A stretch of DNA of 64,000 nt from Thermotogota bacterium. GTDB taxonomy: Bacteria; Thermotogota; Thermotogae; Thermotogales; Thermotogaceae. The notes beneath the pieces are model-generated. The model worked only from the letters and a program-made list of their open reading frames with translations. It ran no database searches and had not been told where the DNA came from. This document shows, one piece after another, positions 48,519 to 57,741 of this stretch (its first letter is position 1; each line of letters opens with the position of its first letter). The stretch lies in assembly GCA_030550515.1 (NCBI GenBank), contig JAUQPE010000024.1, forward strand, positions 19,710 to 83,709. The letters run 5' to 3'. The position numbers and the translations under genes were made by a program.

Positions 48519-48547
48519 GGGGAGGCGAAGAGCCTCCCTTTCATTTT
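48518..48547. terminator. Bidirectional terminator between hup and mnmE
   Basis: AGGGGAGGC at 48518-48526 pairs with GCCTCCCTT at 48532-48540 (seven G-C rich pairs plus G-T and A-T), followed by TCATTTT. It overlaps the hup stop and ends at the convergent mnmE stop. Confidence 0.8.
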
Positions 48548-49893
48548 CCCACGCAGAAGGTGGAAAAGATCGTGTCCAGCAGGTCTTCCCTGAAGCTCCT
48601 CCCCGTGACTTCGTCCAGGAGCTTTAGGGCTGCCTCCAAGTCTATGGACACGAGATCCGTTGGAACTCCTTTGTTCAGCGCTTCGAGGGCTTCCGCTAAA
48701 TGGCGATTTACGCTTTCGAGGATCTCTTTCTGACGAACGTTCGTGATGAGGGAAGATGATCCCTTCTCCAGTACGTCCACGCTTTCTTTGAGTATCGCTT
48801 CTTCGAGCTTTTCCAAACCTTCTCCCTTCAACGCGGATATCTTCACGATGTGCTTCTCCGTGCCGAGTTTCGTTTTGAGCAGTTCCTCGTCCAACCTCTC
48901 CACCACGTCCATTTTGTTTATCACAACGAGGTACCTCTTGTCCTTTATCTTCTCAAGGACCTTTTCGTCTTCCTCGTCCAAAAGATCGGAAGCGTCCAAG
49001 ACGAAGAGGATGAGATCTGCCCTCTCTATCTCCCGTAGAGTCCTTTCGATGCCCATCCGCTCTATGATGTCTCTCGTTTCATCCCTTATCCCCGCCGTGT
49101 CCACCACTTTGAAGAGTAACCCCCCTATGGTTATCTCCTCAGAGATCACGTCACGCGTGGTCCCAGGGATGTCCGTCACGATCGCACGGTCTTCTTTCAA
49201 AAGTCTGTTGAGGAGGGTGGATTTGCCCACGTTGGGTTTCCCGACGATCACCATCCTGAGACCTTGGTTCACCATGAGACCGTACTCCGCCTTGCTCAAC
49301 TCTTCTGAGAGCTTTTTTATCAATTTCTTAAGTTCCTCTCGAATCCTGTCGACATCCGCTTCTACCTCACCAGGGTAGTCCAACTCCACCCTCAGTTCCG
49401 CCAAAACCCTGATGAGGTCTTCCCTCAAATTTTCCACAAAAGTTCTCAATTCCCCTCTCAGGTTTCTGAGCGAAGCCTTCAGGCTGAGTTCGCTCTTTGC
49501 CTCTATGATGTCCCTCACCGCCTCCGCACTCGTGAGGTCCATCTTCCCGTTCAAGAAGGCCCTCTTGGTGAACTCACCAGGTTCGGCGAGCCTGGCTCCC
49601 TCCCTGAGGAACAGGTCGATCAACTTCTTCACGACGAAGGGACCCCCGTGACACATCACCTCGACCATGTCTTCTCCAGTGTAACTCTTCGGCGCCTTGT
49701 AGAAAATAACGACCACCTCGTCGACCGGTTCGTCACCGTCGTATATCCAGCCGTGGAGGGCCTTCCTCGGTTCGATTTTTCCCCTGGTCTTGAAGTGTCT
49801 CAAGACGATCTCCCAACACCCCATCCCACTCATCCTAACGATTGAAATGGCACCCTTTCCAGGAGGAGATGCGACGGCAACGATCGCGTCCAA
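48541..49893 (-). CDS. mnmE: tRNA modification GTPase MnmE
   Basis: Partner of MnmG in wobble uridine modification; 450 residues as in T. maritima. N-terminal tetrahydrofolate-binding domain (VAVASPPGKGAISIVRMSG, CHGGPFVVKKLIDLFL), GTPase domain with GKPNVGKSTLLNRLL, DIPGTTRD, DTAG and NKMD, and the C-terminal cysteine end FCVGK. Start is a TTG at 49893. The metH stop lies three bases upstream, so it is probably the last gene of the metF-metH-mnmE unit. Confidence 0.96.
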   Translation of the reverse strand: MDAIVAVASPPGKGAISIVRMSGMGCWEIVLRHFKTRGKIEPRKALHGWIYDGDEPVDEVVVIFYKAPKSYTGEDMVEVMCHGGPFVVKKLIDLFLREGARLAEPGEFTKRAFLNGKMDLTSAEAVRDIIEAKSELSLKASLRNLRGELRTFVENLREDLIRVLAELRVELDYPGEVEADVDRIREELKKLIKKLSEELSKAEYGLMVNQGLRMVIVGKPNVGKSTLLNRLLKEDRAIVTDIPGTTRDVISEEITIGGLLFKVVDTAGIRDETRDIIERMGIERTLREIERADLILFVLDASDLLDEEDEKVLEKIKDKRYLVVINKMDVVERLDEELLKTKLGTEKHIVKISALKGEGLEKLEEAILKESVDVLEKGSSSLITNVRQKEILESVNRHLAEALEALNKGVPTDLVSIDLEAALKLLDEVTGRSFREDLLDTIFSTFCVGK

Positions 49894-49896
49894 TTC

Positions 49897-52209
49897 TCAT
49901 TTCCCTCCCTTGAGTTCTTTCAATATCCTGACAGCCTCAGAGGCGTTCTTGGCGTAAAAATCCGCCCCAAGCTCTTCGGCGAGTTTCTCGTTCAAAGATG
50001 CACCTCCAACGATCACGGGGACAGTCAAATTTCTCCTCCTCAATTCGTCCACAACTTCCCTTATCCTCACAACTGTCGTCGTCATCATCGCTGAAAGCCC
50101 CAAGGCGATGGGTTTTTCTTTCTCCACCGTCTCGACTATCACGGACGTGTCCACGTCTTTTCCAAGGTCTACCACCCTGTACCCGTTGCTCCTGATCACG
50201 GAAGCCACTATGTTCTTTCCAATGTCGTGCACGTCCCCCTTGACGGTCGCTATGACGAACGCTTCTCCCGTCTCGCTCTTTGGCAGCAGATCGCTCAGTC
50301 GATCGAAGATCGGTTTCACAGTTTGGGCGGCGAGTATGAGCTGAGGCAAAAATATTTTCCCCTCATCGTACATCTTTCCCACTCTTTCCATAGCCGGTCT
50401 CAGTACTTCCTCCACCACCGACAACGGATCTTTTTCCTTGAGGAGATCCTCGACGATTTTTTTGAGTTTCTCTTCGTTACCGGAAACTATCACTTCTACG
50501 ATCTCGTCTCCTTTCACTTCCACTCTCGGTAGTTCCCCTCTTCCGAGCAGCACAAGGGCGCTCCTGAGCGTGTTCATCAAAATTTCGTCCAAAGGGTTCG
50601 CTATCGCGGAACTGAGTCCTTCGTTCAAGGCGAGTACCAAGAAGGCGCTGTTCAAGTACGTCCTGTTCGGGAGGCCGAAGGAAAGGTTGGACAATCCAAG
50701 GGTCGTGAGAAATCCCTTCTCGGAGATGTGTCTCACCGTCTTCAACACTTCCAAAGGCCTTCCGTCCGCTCCAAGGGGTAGTACCCCCGGGTCGAAGATC
50801 ACCCTGTCTTCAAAACCCAGGGTCTTCAAGATGTTCAACGCCCTCTCCAGGTATTCTTTTCTCTCCTCAAAAGTCTTTGGAACGTCCTTTCCCATGAGCA
50901 AGACGACGAGGACTCCTCCATACCTCTTCAACAGACCTACTTTTTGTTCCAACTCTTTTTCCTCCACCTTCGAAGAGTTGAAGAGAGGTCTTCCGGGGTA
51001 AACTCTCAAGGCCTCTTCGGCCAACCTCAGGTCTTGCACATCCAGCGAGAGGGGAACTCCCACGACGTAAGGAAGGCTCTGCACGACTCTTTTCACGTAA
51101 CCCGTATCCACCATGCTTTCTATTCCAAAGTTCACGTCGAGCACTTCTGCGCCTCTCTCTACCTGCTGTTTACCCTCTTCCACGATGACTTTTTCGTCCT
51201 TCTCCAGCATCTTTTCCCAAAGCTTCTTTCGTCCAGAAGGGTTTATCCTCTCTCCTATCACCACGAAATGATCGAACCTCACGATCTTTGAAGGAGAAGT
51301 CACGGCAAAAAGCTTTCTCCTCTTCCTCTTCAAGGGTCTTCTTTCACCCATGACTTTCCTGAAAAGCCTTATGTGTTCTGGTGTGGTACCGCAACAGCCG
51401 CCGAACACGTTCACGCCAGACTCGTAGAAAGTGTCTATGTGGACGGAGAACATCTCCGGAGTGAGTGGGTAGACCGTTTTTCCATCCACCACTATGGGCC
51501 TGCCGGCGTTCGGTTCGACCACGAGGAACTTCTCCGTGTGTTGGGAGAGTTCTTGGAAGATCGGGACCATCTCATCTGGTCCCAGAGAACAGTTGATCCC
51601 GAGCGCGTCCACGTCCAAATCTTCGAAGGTTACAGCGAACGTGAGTGGGTCGGTTCCGGTCAGACTCCTTCCCTTCTCGTCGAAAGTCATTTGGGCCACA
51701 AGAAACACGTCCTTTGAAACATCCCTCACAGCCAACACGGCAGCCTTGAGTTCCAACAGATCCGAAAAGGTCTCCAAGATGATACCGTCTACTCCTTCCT
51801 CGACCATGATTCTCGCCGTTTCCTTGAAGTTTTCGTAATAATCGTCGAACGTGGCCGTTCCGAGGGGATAAGGGAGTTCTCCCGTTGGACCCAGGTCACC
51901 GAACACCAAGCGGTCGTCAGCCGCTTTCCTCGCCATCTGGACGGCGCTCCTCACGATTCTTTCGAGGTCCACATCCAACCCGTGTTTTTTGAGCTTCATC
52001 GGTGTGGCACCAAAGGTGTTGGTGAGGATGACGTCGGCCCCACTCTCCACGTACGATCTGTGAACTTCGTACACGACGTTTGGTGCCTTCAAGTTCAAAA
52101 GTTCCGGTACTTCTTCGTACCCTCTTTTCATGAACTCCGTACCGTACGCCCCATCGAGCAAGAGCACTCTTTCTTCCAACATTCTCGCCACATCAGATCT
52201 CTTTCGCAT
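49897..52209 (-). CDS. metH: B12-dependent methionine synthase, without activation domain
   Basis: Transfers methyl from methyltetrahydrofolate to homocysteine through cobalamin. It has 770 residues from ATG 52209. Domains in order: homocysteine-binding barrel (LLLDGAYGTEFMKRGY, GGCCGTTPEH zinc cysteines), pterin-binding barrel from about residue 315 (VVIGERINPSGRKK, LDVNFGIESM), cap and cobalamin domain (GDVHDIGKNIVASVIRSNGY with the cobalt-binding His, VIVGGASLN). The fourth, AdoMet-dependent activation domain of E. coli MetH is missing and is encoded by the next gene upstream. A longer frame to 52257 shadows that gene. Confidence 0.95.
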   Translation of the reverse strand: MRKRSDVARMLEERVLLLDGAYGTEFMKRGYEEVPELLNLKAPNVVYEVHRSYVESGADVILTNTFGATPMKLKKHGLDVDLERIVRSAVQMARKAADDRLVFGDLGPTGELPYPLGTATFDDYYENFKETARIMVEEGVDGIILETFSDLLELKAAVLAVRDVSKDVFLVAQMTFDEKGRSLTGTDPLTFAVTFEDLDVDALGINCSLGPDEMVPIFQELSQHTEKFLVVEPNAGRPIVVDGKTVYPLTPEMFSVHIDTFYESGVNVFGGCCGTTPEHIRLFRKVMGERRPLKRKRRKLFAVTSPSKIVRFDHFVVIGERINPSGRKKLWEKMLEKDEKVIVEEGKQQVERGAEVLDVNFGIESMVDTGYVKRVVQSLPYVVGVPLSLDVQDLRLAEEALRVYPGRPLFNSSKVEEKELEQKVGLLKRYGGVLVVLLMGKDVPKTFEERKEYLERALNILKTLGFEDRVIFDPGVLPLGADGRPLEVLKTVRHISEKGFLTTLGLSNLSFGLPNRTYLNSAFLVLALNEGLSSAIANPLDEILMNTLRSALVLLGRGELPRVEVKGDEIVEVIVSGNEEKLKKIVEDLLKEKDPLSVVEEVLRPAMERVGKMYDEGKIFLPQLILAAQTVKPIFDRLSDLLPKSETGEAFVIATVKGDVHDIGKNIVASVIRSNGYRVVDLGKDVDTSVIVETVEKEKPIALGLSAMMTTTVVRIREVVDELRRRNLTVPVIVGGASLNEKLAEELGADFYAKNASEAVRILKELKGGK

Positions 52210-52810
52210 CCCTTTCCCTCCAACCGAGGAACGCCGTGATCGTTTTCCTCGGAACAAGCACGTAGGAACCTTGAACGACTCTCACGTCCACTTGTCCTTC
52301 GAACATTTTCACGATCCTCTCGTTCAATTCCAGCGGGAGATCCACGTAACCAGGTGAGACCTTGAAACCTCCCAAGAGGTGGGGACGCTGGATTCGAAGC
52401 GTTGCATCCACTCTTCTCAAAGCGTATTCGACCATTTCGGATGCGATGCCATCCAAGAAGAACCCCATCAGGTCTTCCCCTCTTGCGAAGTGTTCCTCGA
52501 TCTTTTCGTCGACCCCTTCACCGAGCGTGGCTAGAAAGACGGTTACCAACTTCGACCCAAGCAAGTGTGCTTCCACCAACTTTCCAGAAAGCTCCAGGCC
52601 GTCGAACGATATCTTACCGCCCTCGCTCTTCGCTTCGAAATCTTCCCAAAGGACCACTGGAGTGGCGACTTCTAGAAGTTCTTCGTAAGCCTCTCTCACG
52701 TACTTTTCGAAAGCCGGTGGGATTTCCCGCACTCTCCCGAAACCCAACCTCGCCTTCAGCACGTTCTTGGGTATCTCTATCTCCCTGGGATCCAGCTCAA
52801 CCTTTGACAA
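52193..52810 (-). CDS. Stand-alone methionine synthase activation domain
   Basis: A 205-residue protein corresponding to the AdoMet-binding reactivation domain of MetH, as for T. maritima TM0269, whose structure is known. It should reductively methylate oxidised cobalamin on the separate MetH. VYALRR-type helices are seen in VEYALRRVDATLRIQRPHL, and the segment KVSPGYVDLPLELNERIVK corresponds to the R-x-S-x-G-Y AdoMet loop, in shortened form. TTG start at 52810 within the metF end; its stop overlaps the metH start region by 17 bases. Confidence 0.87.
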   Translation of the reverse strand: MSKVELDPREIEIPKNVLKARLGFGRVREIPPAFEKYVREAYEELLEVATPVVLWEDFEAKSEGGKISFDGLELSGKLVEAHLLGSKLVTVFLATLGEGVDEKIEEHFARGEDLMGFFLDGIASEMVEYALRRVDATLRIQRPHLLGGFKVSPGYVDLPLELNERIVKMFEGQVDVRVVQGSYVLVPRKTITAFLGWRERDAKEI

Positions 52811-53642
52811 CTTCCACCACCTTCTTTATCTTCTCCAGGTCCCTCACTATCGCGACGATGTAGAAGCCGTCGAGAATTCCTTTCGTTTTTTCCACAAACT
52901 CCAGGACGACCTCAAAACTCTTCTCTTTCAAGTACTCGTCTCCCTTCTCCGATGCTTCGAAAAGTTCTTTCGGTATTTCGATGCCCGGGACGGAAGAAAA
53001 CGCCCTCATCTGCCTTGCGTTCTCAAAAAATACGACAGATGCGAGCAACTTTGAGTTTAGAGTTTCCTTCACCCTCTCCGCCACTCCCACGTCGAACAGA
53101 GGTTGAGTCACCAGAAAGTCCGCGCCACTCTTTATCTTCTCTTTCGCGCGTTCCATATCGTGCTCGCTGAGAGGGTTCACCGCCCCACCAACGAAGAAGT
53201 CTGTCTTCCCATCCAAGGTCTTCCCGTTCAGGTCCTTGCCTTCGTTCATCAATTTCGTCAACCTTATCAAGTCGTTTATATTTATGTCGTTCACCACGCT
53301 ACTCGTCGGATAATCCCCATGCGATGGGTCGTCACCGGAAAGCAGGAGTAAGTTCTTTATGCCCAACGCGTGACATCCAAGCAAGTCTGATTGGATCCTG
53401 ATCATGTTCCTGGTGTTCCTGGTGAAGTGCATGAGGACCTCTTTCCCACTCTCAACGAGCATGTGAGACACTGCCCACGGTGCCATCCTGACTTTTCCCA
53501 TGGGCATGTCCGTGACAGTGAACGCATCGATACCTGTTTTCCAAGCTTCCTCAGCGTACTCAAGGAAAGCTTGGAGGTTTGAACCTCGAGGAGTCAAAAC
53601 TTCCAAAACCACGCAGTTGGAATTTTTCAGCGACTCTCTCAA
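52797..53642 (-). CDS. metF: Methylenetetrahydrofolate reductase MetF
   Basis: Flavin enzyme making 5-methyltetrahydrofolate, the methyl donor for MetH; 281 residues from TTG 53642, which follows AGGAGG by seven bases. EVLTPRGSNLQ near the start, FTVTDMPMGKVRM, NLLLLSGDDPSHGD and the C-terminal PLFDVGVAERV region agree with the family. ATG 53669 is the alternative start. metF, the activation protein and metH overlap in sequence and must be cotranscribed, which gives a complete route from methylene-THF to methionine. Confidence 0.9.
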   Translation of the reverse strand: MRESLKNSNCVVLEVLTPRGSNLQAFLEYAEEAWKTGIDAFTVTDMPMGKVRMAPWAVSHMLVESGKEVLMHFTRNTRNMIRIQSDLLGCHALGIKNLLLLSGDDPSHGDYPTSSVVNDININDLIRLTKLMNEGKDLNGKTLDGKTDFFVGGAVNPLSEHDMERAKEKIKSGADFLVTQPLFDVGVAERVKETLNSKLLASVVFFENARQMRAFSSVPGIEIPKELFEASEKGDEYLKEKSFEVVLEFVEKTKGILDGFYIVAIVRDLEKIKKVVEVVKG

Positions 53643-53660
53643 TCCTGCTCCTCCTTTCTG

Positions 53661-53669
53661 TGCTATCAT
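53661..53669 (+). promoter_or_regulatory. Extended -10 promoter for the exported protein gene
   Basis: TGC-TATCAT in the gap between metF and the plus-strand gene. Transcription would begin near 53676, with AGGAGGTG before the ATG. I see no convincing promoter for metF on the other strand in the same gap. Confidence 0.4.
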
Positions 53670-53704
53670 TGGATTTGGAGAAACTCGAAGAGGAGGTGGA
53701 AGCC

Positions 53705-54934
53705 ATGAAGAAGAGATGCATGTTGATTCTTCTCGTGTTGGCACTAAGCGTTTTTTCTTTCTCACAAATATTAAAATATGTGCCGCCCGATTTCAAGGCG
53801 GTGCACTTCGTGAAAAACCTCTCGAACTTTTACCAGTCTCTCAAGTCCACACCGACTGGGGAATTCCTCGCTGATTCTCTGGGACTAGAGATGATGATCC
53901 AAGGCATGATAGAGTCGCAACTTTTGAACAGAAACGTCAAGCCCTCCGATTTCTACGAGCTGGTGTCGAAGGAATTCCTCTTCGTTCAGCTGGACAACCA
54001 GAACTACTGTCTGGTCTTTGGACCTTCGGACAAAGCAGCGAAACTGAGAGACGCCGTCAAAGCGATCTTCGAGGACATCTTCGGTAAGAAGGTTTCGGTG
54101 AGGGTCCAGAACGGGTATCTTTTCCTGGGATCAACGGAAGATGCGGTAAACAAGTCGTTGAAAGGTGGAGGAAACGTCCCAGACCATTTGAAAAAGTTGG
54201 ATTTCTTCTCTTACTCGAGAGTCTCTGTGGACAAGTACTCCTTCGTTTCCACCACAGTCCTAAGGGGTACCACTCCTCAGGTGGCTTTTGAAACGAGAAT
54301 CGAACCCGTTGGAAGCGCCTCGGCGGATTTCCTGAAGAGATTGGGAAGACCGAAAAAGCTTCCAGCCAACTTTTTGGAATACGGAGAACTCACCATGCTC
54401 TTCAACACGGAAGATTACGGTGGGCTTTCGAATCTGATCAGGACTTCCCTTCCTGAGATAAAAATTGAAGACTTCCTCGGCGTCAAAAGTGACGCTCAGA
54501 AGGTGGTGGATGGGTTGATACGAGAAGCTGACGCGCCAATACTTGTGAGCATGAACCTCTCCAGGGCTGTTTCAGAAGCGATTTCTGGAGCTACACCAAC
54601 GCCCCTGGAAATGACTGCGAAACTGTACTTGAAAGACAAAAACGTGATAGAGAAGATACTCAAGGATGTCGGTGTCAGTTACACCAAACAAGGAGACAGA
54701 TACTTGGTGGGAGACTACACGATGAGCTATTCCGCTGGATTGGTTGTTTTCAAGAGTTCAAAGTTCTCCACCAAGTCTATCCCCTTCAAACCCTCAGAGA
54801 ACGACGTGTTCTTCATGTTCTTGGACATCAAAGCGCTCATGGAAGCGTTACTTGGGAGTGGAAAAGATGCTTACGTGCTCATGAGAGGAATTTACAAGGA
54901 CAACGGTATCTCGCTTACTGTTAACGTGAAATGA
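53705..54934 (+). CDS. Exported protein of unknown function
   Basis: A 409-residue protein with a typical signal peptide: MKKR, a hydrophobic core (MLILLVLALSVF) and a likely cut after SFSFS near residue 20. The mature part has no further membrane helix. Its run of short domains, with phrases such as EFLFVQLDNQNYCLVFG and NGYLFLGSTEDAVNKSL, recalls DUF3352-type exported proteins, but I cannot assign it with confidence. ATG 53705 has AGGAGGTG six bases before it; the earlier open frame shadows metF. It is transcribed alone. Confidence 0.8.
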   Translation: MKKRCMLILLVLALSVFSFSQILKYVPPDFKAVHFVKNLSNFYQSLKSTPTGEFLADSLGLEMMIQGMIESQLLNRNVKPSDFYELVSKEFLFVQLDNQNYCLVFGPSDKAAKLRDAVKAIFEDIFGKKVSVRVQNGYLFLGSTEDAVNKSLKGGGNVPDHLKKLDFFSYSRVSVDKYSFVSTTVLRGTTPQVAFETRIEPVGSASADFLKRLGRPKKLPANFLEYGELTMLFNTEDYGGLSNLIRTSLPEIKIEDFLGVKSDAQKVVDGLIREADAPILVSMNLSRAVSEAISGATPTPLEMTAKLYLKDKNVIEKILKDVGVSYTKQGDRYLVGDYTMSYSAGLVVFKSSKFSTKSIPFKPSENDVFFMFLDIKALMEALLGSGKDAYVLMRGIYKDNGISLTVNVK

Positions 54935-54963
54935 TCTCAAAGTTAATCTCACAAGTTCAGGTT

Positions 54964-54969
54964 TATAAT
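54964..54969 (+). promoter_or_regulatory. -10 element of the ppdK promoter
   Basis: TATAAT without a TG extension and with only a poor -35 candidate (AGTTAA at 54941-54946, spacing 17). The leader of about 38 bases holds AAGGAGGT seven bases before the ppdK ATG. Confidence 0.5.
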
Positions 54970-55013
54970 CTAAGTTTGGGGGTACAAACTGAAATCAAAA
55001 GGAGGTCAGGAGG

Positions 55014-57689
55014 ATGTCGGAGAGGAAGAAGTACGTCTACTTTTTTGCGAACGGGAAAGCGGAAGGACGTGCGGACATGAAGGACATACTCGGTGGTAAA
55101 GGTGCGAATCTTGCTGAGATGACAAACGTTGGTGTTCCTGTCCCACCTGGTTTCACCATCTCTGCCGAGGTGTGCAAGTACTACTACGATCACGGGAGGA
55201 CCTACCCAGAGGGCCTCAAGGAAGAGGTCGAAGCCGCCATGCACAGACTCGAAGAAGTCACCGGAAAGAAGTTCGGGGATCCCTCGAACCCACTCCTCGT
55301 CTCCGTGAGGTCTGGTGCCGCTATTTCAATGCCTGGGATGATGGACACCGTTTTGAACCTTGGTTTGAACGATGAAACGGTTGTAGGGCTCGCAAAACTC
55401 ACGAGTAACGAAAGGTTCGCGTACGACTCCTACAGAAGGTTCCTTCAGATGTTCGGTGATGTGGTCCTCAAGATACCGCACGAGAAGTTTGAAAGCGCGC
55501 TCGAAGAGATGAAGGAAAAGAAGGGTGTAAAACTCGACACCGAACTCGATGCCGAAGACCTCAAAAAGCTTGTGGAAAGGTACAAACAGATATACAAAGA
55601 AGAGGGTAAGGAATTCCCGCAGGATCCATGGAAACAGCTCTGGCTCGCCATAGACGCCGTTTTTGGAAGCTGGATGAACGAAAGAGCGGTGAAATACAGG
55701 CAAATCCATGGAATCAAAGAAGGAGATCTCCTCGGAACAGCTGTCAACATTGTCGCCATGGTCTTCGGTAACATGGGAGAAGATTCTGGAACGGGTGTCG
55801 CTTTCACGAGAGATCCGAACACCGGAGAGAAGAAGCCCTACGGTGAGTTCCTCCCCAACGCCCAAGGCGAGGACGTCGTCGCCGGAATAAGAACACCTTT
55901 GAGTCTCGACGAGATGAAGGCTAGAATGCCTGAAGTGTACGAACAGCTTATAAAGATCATGGAAATGCTCGAGAGACACTACAGAGACATGCAAGACATC
56001 GAGTTCACAGTGGAAAAGGGCAAGCTCTACATACTCCAGACAAGGAGCGGTAAGAGAACCTCTCAAGCTGCCATCAAGATAGCCGTGGACATGGTACACG
56101 AGGGCTTGATCACGAAAGAGGAAGCAGTGATGAGGGTGAAGCCCGAAGACATAGAGAGAGTGTTGCACCCCGTCTTCGATCCGAAAGAAAAAGCTCAAGC
56201 AAAAGTGATAGCAAAAGGTCTCCCAGCTTCTCCCGGTGCCGCCACTGGTAAGGTAGTCTTCAACGCCAAGAAAGCGGAAGAGCTTGGAAAAGAGGGTGAA
56301 AGGGTCATCCTTGTGAGGCCTGAAACGAGCCCCGAAGATGTGGGTGGAATGGCCGTCGCCCAAGGCATCCTCACGGCGAGGGGTGGTATGACATCGCACG
56401 CGGCTGTCGTGGCGAGAGGAATGGGTAAGCCGGCGGTGGTTGGGGCCGAGATGATCGAAGTGTACCCTGAAGAAGGGTTCTTCAAAGTCAACAACGTCGT
56501 GGTGAAAGAAGGAGAATGGATATCCATAGACGGTTCCACAGGTGAGGTGCTCCTCGGAAAGGTGACGACCATCAAACCGCAAGGTCTCACGGGACCAGTG
56601 GCGGAACTGTTGAGCTGGGCTGATGAGATCAGGGAACTCGGCGTCAGAGCCAACGCCGATATCCCAAGAGACGCGGAAGTTGCCAGAAGCTTTGGAGCGG
56701 AAGGAATCGGTCTGTGCAGAACCGAGCACATGTTCTTCGAAAAGGACAGGATACCCAAGGTGAGAAGGATGATCCTAGCCAAGACGAAGGAAGAAAGAGA
56801 GAAGGCTCTGAACGAACTCTTACCACTCCAGAAGGAAGACTTCAAAGGACTCTTCAGGGTGATGAGGGGACTCCCTGTCACGATAAGGCTCATAGATCCT
56901 CCTCTGCACGAGTTCTTGCCACAGGAAGAAGAACAGATCAGAGAAGTCGCACAGCAGATGGGTGTTTCCTACGAAGAACTGAAGGGTGTCGTAGAGAACT
57001 TGAGGGAACTCAACCCAATGCTCGGCCACAGGGGTTGTAGGCTCACCATAACTTATCCTGAGATAGCGATCATGCAGACCAGGGCCATAATAGGTGCGGC
57101 CATAGAACTCAAGAAAGAAGAAGGCATAGACGTTGTGCCAGAGATCATGATCCCGCTCGTTGGTCATGTGAACGAGATAAAGTACCTCAAGAAGATCATA
57201 AAAGAGGTCGCGGATGCTATGATAAAGGAATCCGGGATGAACATCACTTACAAGATCGGTACGATGATAGAGGTTCCGAGGGCGTGTGTCACAGCGGATC
57301 AGATCGCACAAGAAGCTGAATTCTTCAGCTTTGGAACCAACGACCTCACTCAAATGACTTTCGGGTTCAGCAGGGACGACGTAGGAAAGTTCTTGCCAGA
57401 GTATTTGGAGAAAGGCATCCTTGAACACGATCCGTTCAAAACACTCGATTACGAAGGGGTCGGAGAACTCGTAAAGATGGGTACACAGAAAGGAAAAGCA
57501 GCAAGACCTGATCTCAAAGTTGGTGTTTGCGGTGAACACGGAGGAGATCCAAGATCTATCGAGTTCTTCCATAAAGCTGGTGTAGACTACGTCTCCTGCT
57601 CGCCGTACAGGGTTCCAATAGCAAGGCTCGCAGCCGCACAGGCTGCCGTCAAGGCAAAGAAGCCAACGATGGAACAACCGAAAGATTGA
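55014..57689 (+). CDS. ppdK: Pyruvate, phosphate dikinase
   Basis: Interconverts pyruvate, ATP and phosphate with phosphoenolpyruvate, AMP and diphosphate; 891 residues. N-terminal ATP-grasp domain (LGGKGANLAEMTNVGVPVPP), central phosphohistidine domain with GGMTSHAAVVARGMGKPAVV (the His and the regulatory Thr), and a C-terminal PEP-binding barrel with GLCRTEHMFF, GTNDLTQMTFGFSRDD and the catalytic cysteine in VGVCGEHGGDP. Abundant-protein codon use and a strong SD suggest high expression. fba and ackA follow. Confidence 0.97.
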   Translation: MSERKKYVYFFANGKAEGRADMKDILGGKGANLAEMTNVGVPVPPGFTISAEVCKYYYDHGRTYPEGLKEEVEAAMHRLEEVTGKKFGDPSNPLLVSVRSGAAISMPGMMDTVLNLGLNDETVVGLAKLTSNERFAYDSYRRFLQMFGDVVLKIPHEKFESALEEMKEKKGVKLDTELDAEDLKKLVERYKQIYKEEGKEFPQDPWKQLWLAIDAVFGSWMNERAVKYRQIHGIKEGDLLGTAVNIVAMVFGNMGEDSGTGVAFTRDPNTGEKKPYGEFLPNAQGEDVVAGIRTPLSLDEMKARMPEVYEQLIKIMEMLERHYRDMQDIEFTVEKGKLYILQTRSGKRTSQAAIKIAVDMVHEGLITKEEAVMRVKPEDIERVLHPVFDPKEKAQAKVIAKGLPASPGAATGKVVFNAKKAEELGKEGERVILVRPETSPEDVGGMAVAQGILTARGGMTSHAAVVARGMGKPAVVGAEMIEVYPEEGFFKVNNVVVKEGEWISIDGSTGEVLLGKVTTIKPQGLTGPVAELLSWADEIRELGVRANADIPRDAEVARSFGAEGIGLCRTEHMFFEKDRIPKVRRMILAKTKEEREKALNELLPLQKEDFKGLFRVMRGLPVTIRLIDPPLHEFLPQEEEQIREVAQQMGVSYEELKGVVENLRELNPMLGHRGCRLTITYPEIAIMQTRAIIGAAIELKKEEGIDVVPEIMIPLVGHVNEIKYLKKIIKEVADAMIKESGMNITYKIGTMIEVPRACVTADQIAQEAEFFSFGTNDLTQMTFGFSRDDVGKFLPEYLEKGILEHDPFKTLDYEGVGELVKMGTQKGKAARPDLKVGVCGEHGGDPRSIEFFHKAGVDYVSCSPYRVPIARLAAAQAAVKAKKPTMEQPKD

Positions 57690-57693
57690 GGTC

Positions 57694-57722
57694 AAGCCGG
57701 GGCCTTCCCCGGCTTCTTCGTT
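57694..57722 (+). terminator. Hairpin after ppdK
   Basis: AAGCCGGGG at 57694-57702 pairs with CCCCGGCTT at 57707-57715, nine pairs with a CCTT loop, followed by CTTCGTT. The T tract is weak, so it may only attenuate and allow some read-through into fba. Confidence 0.6.
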
Positions 57723-57741
57723 CGGGAAGGGGGTATGTTGA

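Noticed and set aside
53643..53704. SAM or other riboswitch before metF
   Set aside because: The gap is only 62 bases and shared with a divergent gene; there is no room for a riboswitch structure.
55326..56729. 467-codon minus-strand open frame inside ppdK
   Set aside because: Composition (His, Phe, Leu, Arg rich) is that of an antisense shadow of a highly expressed gene.
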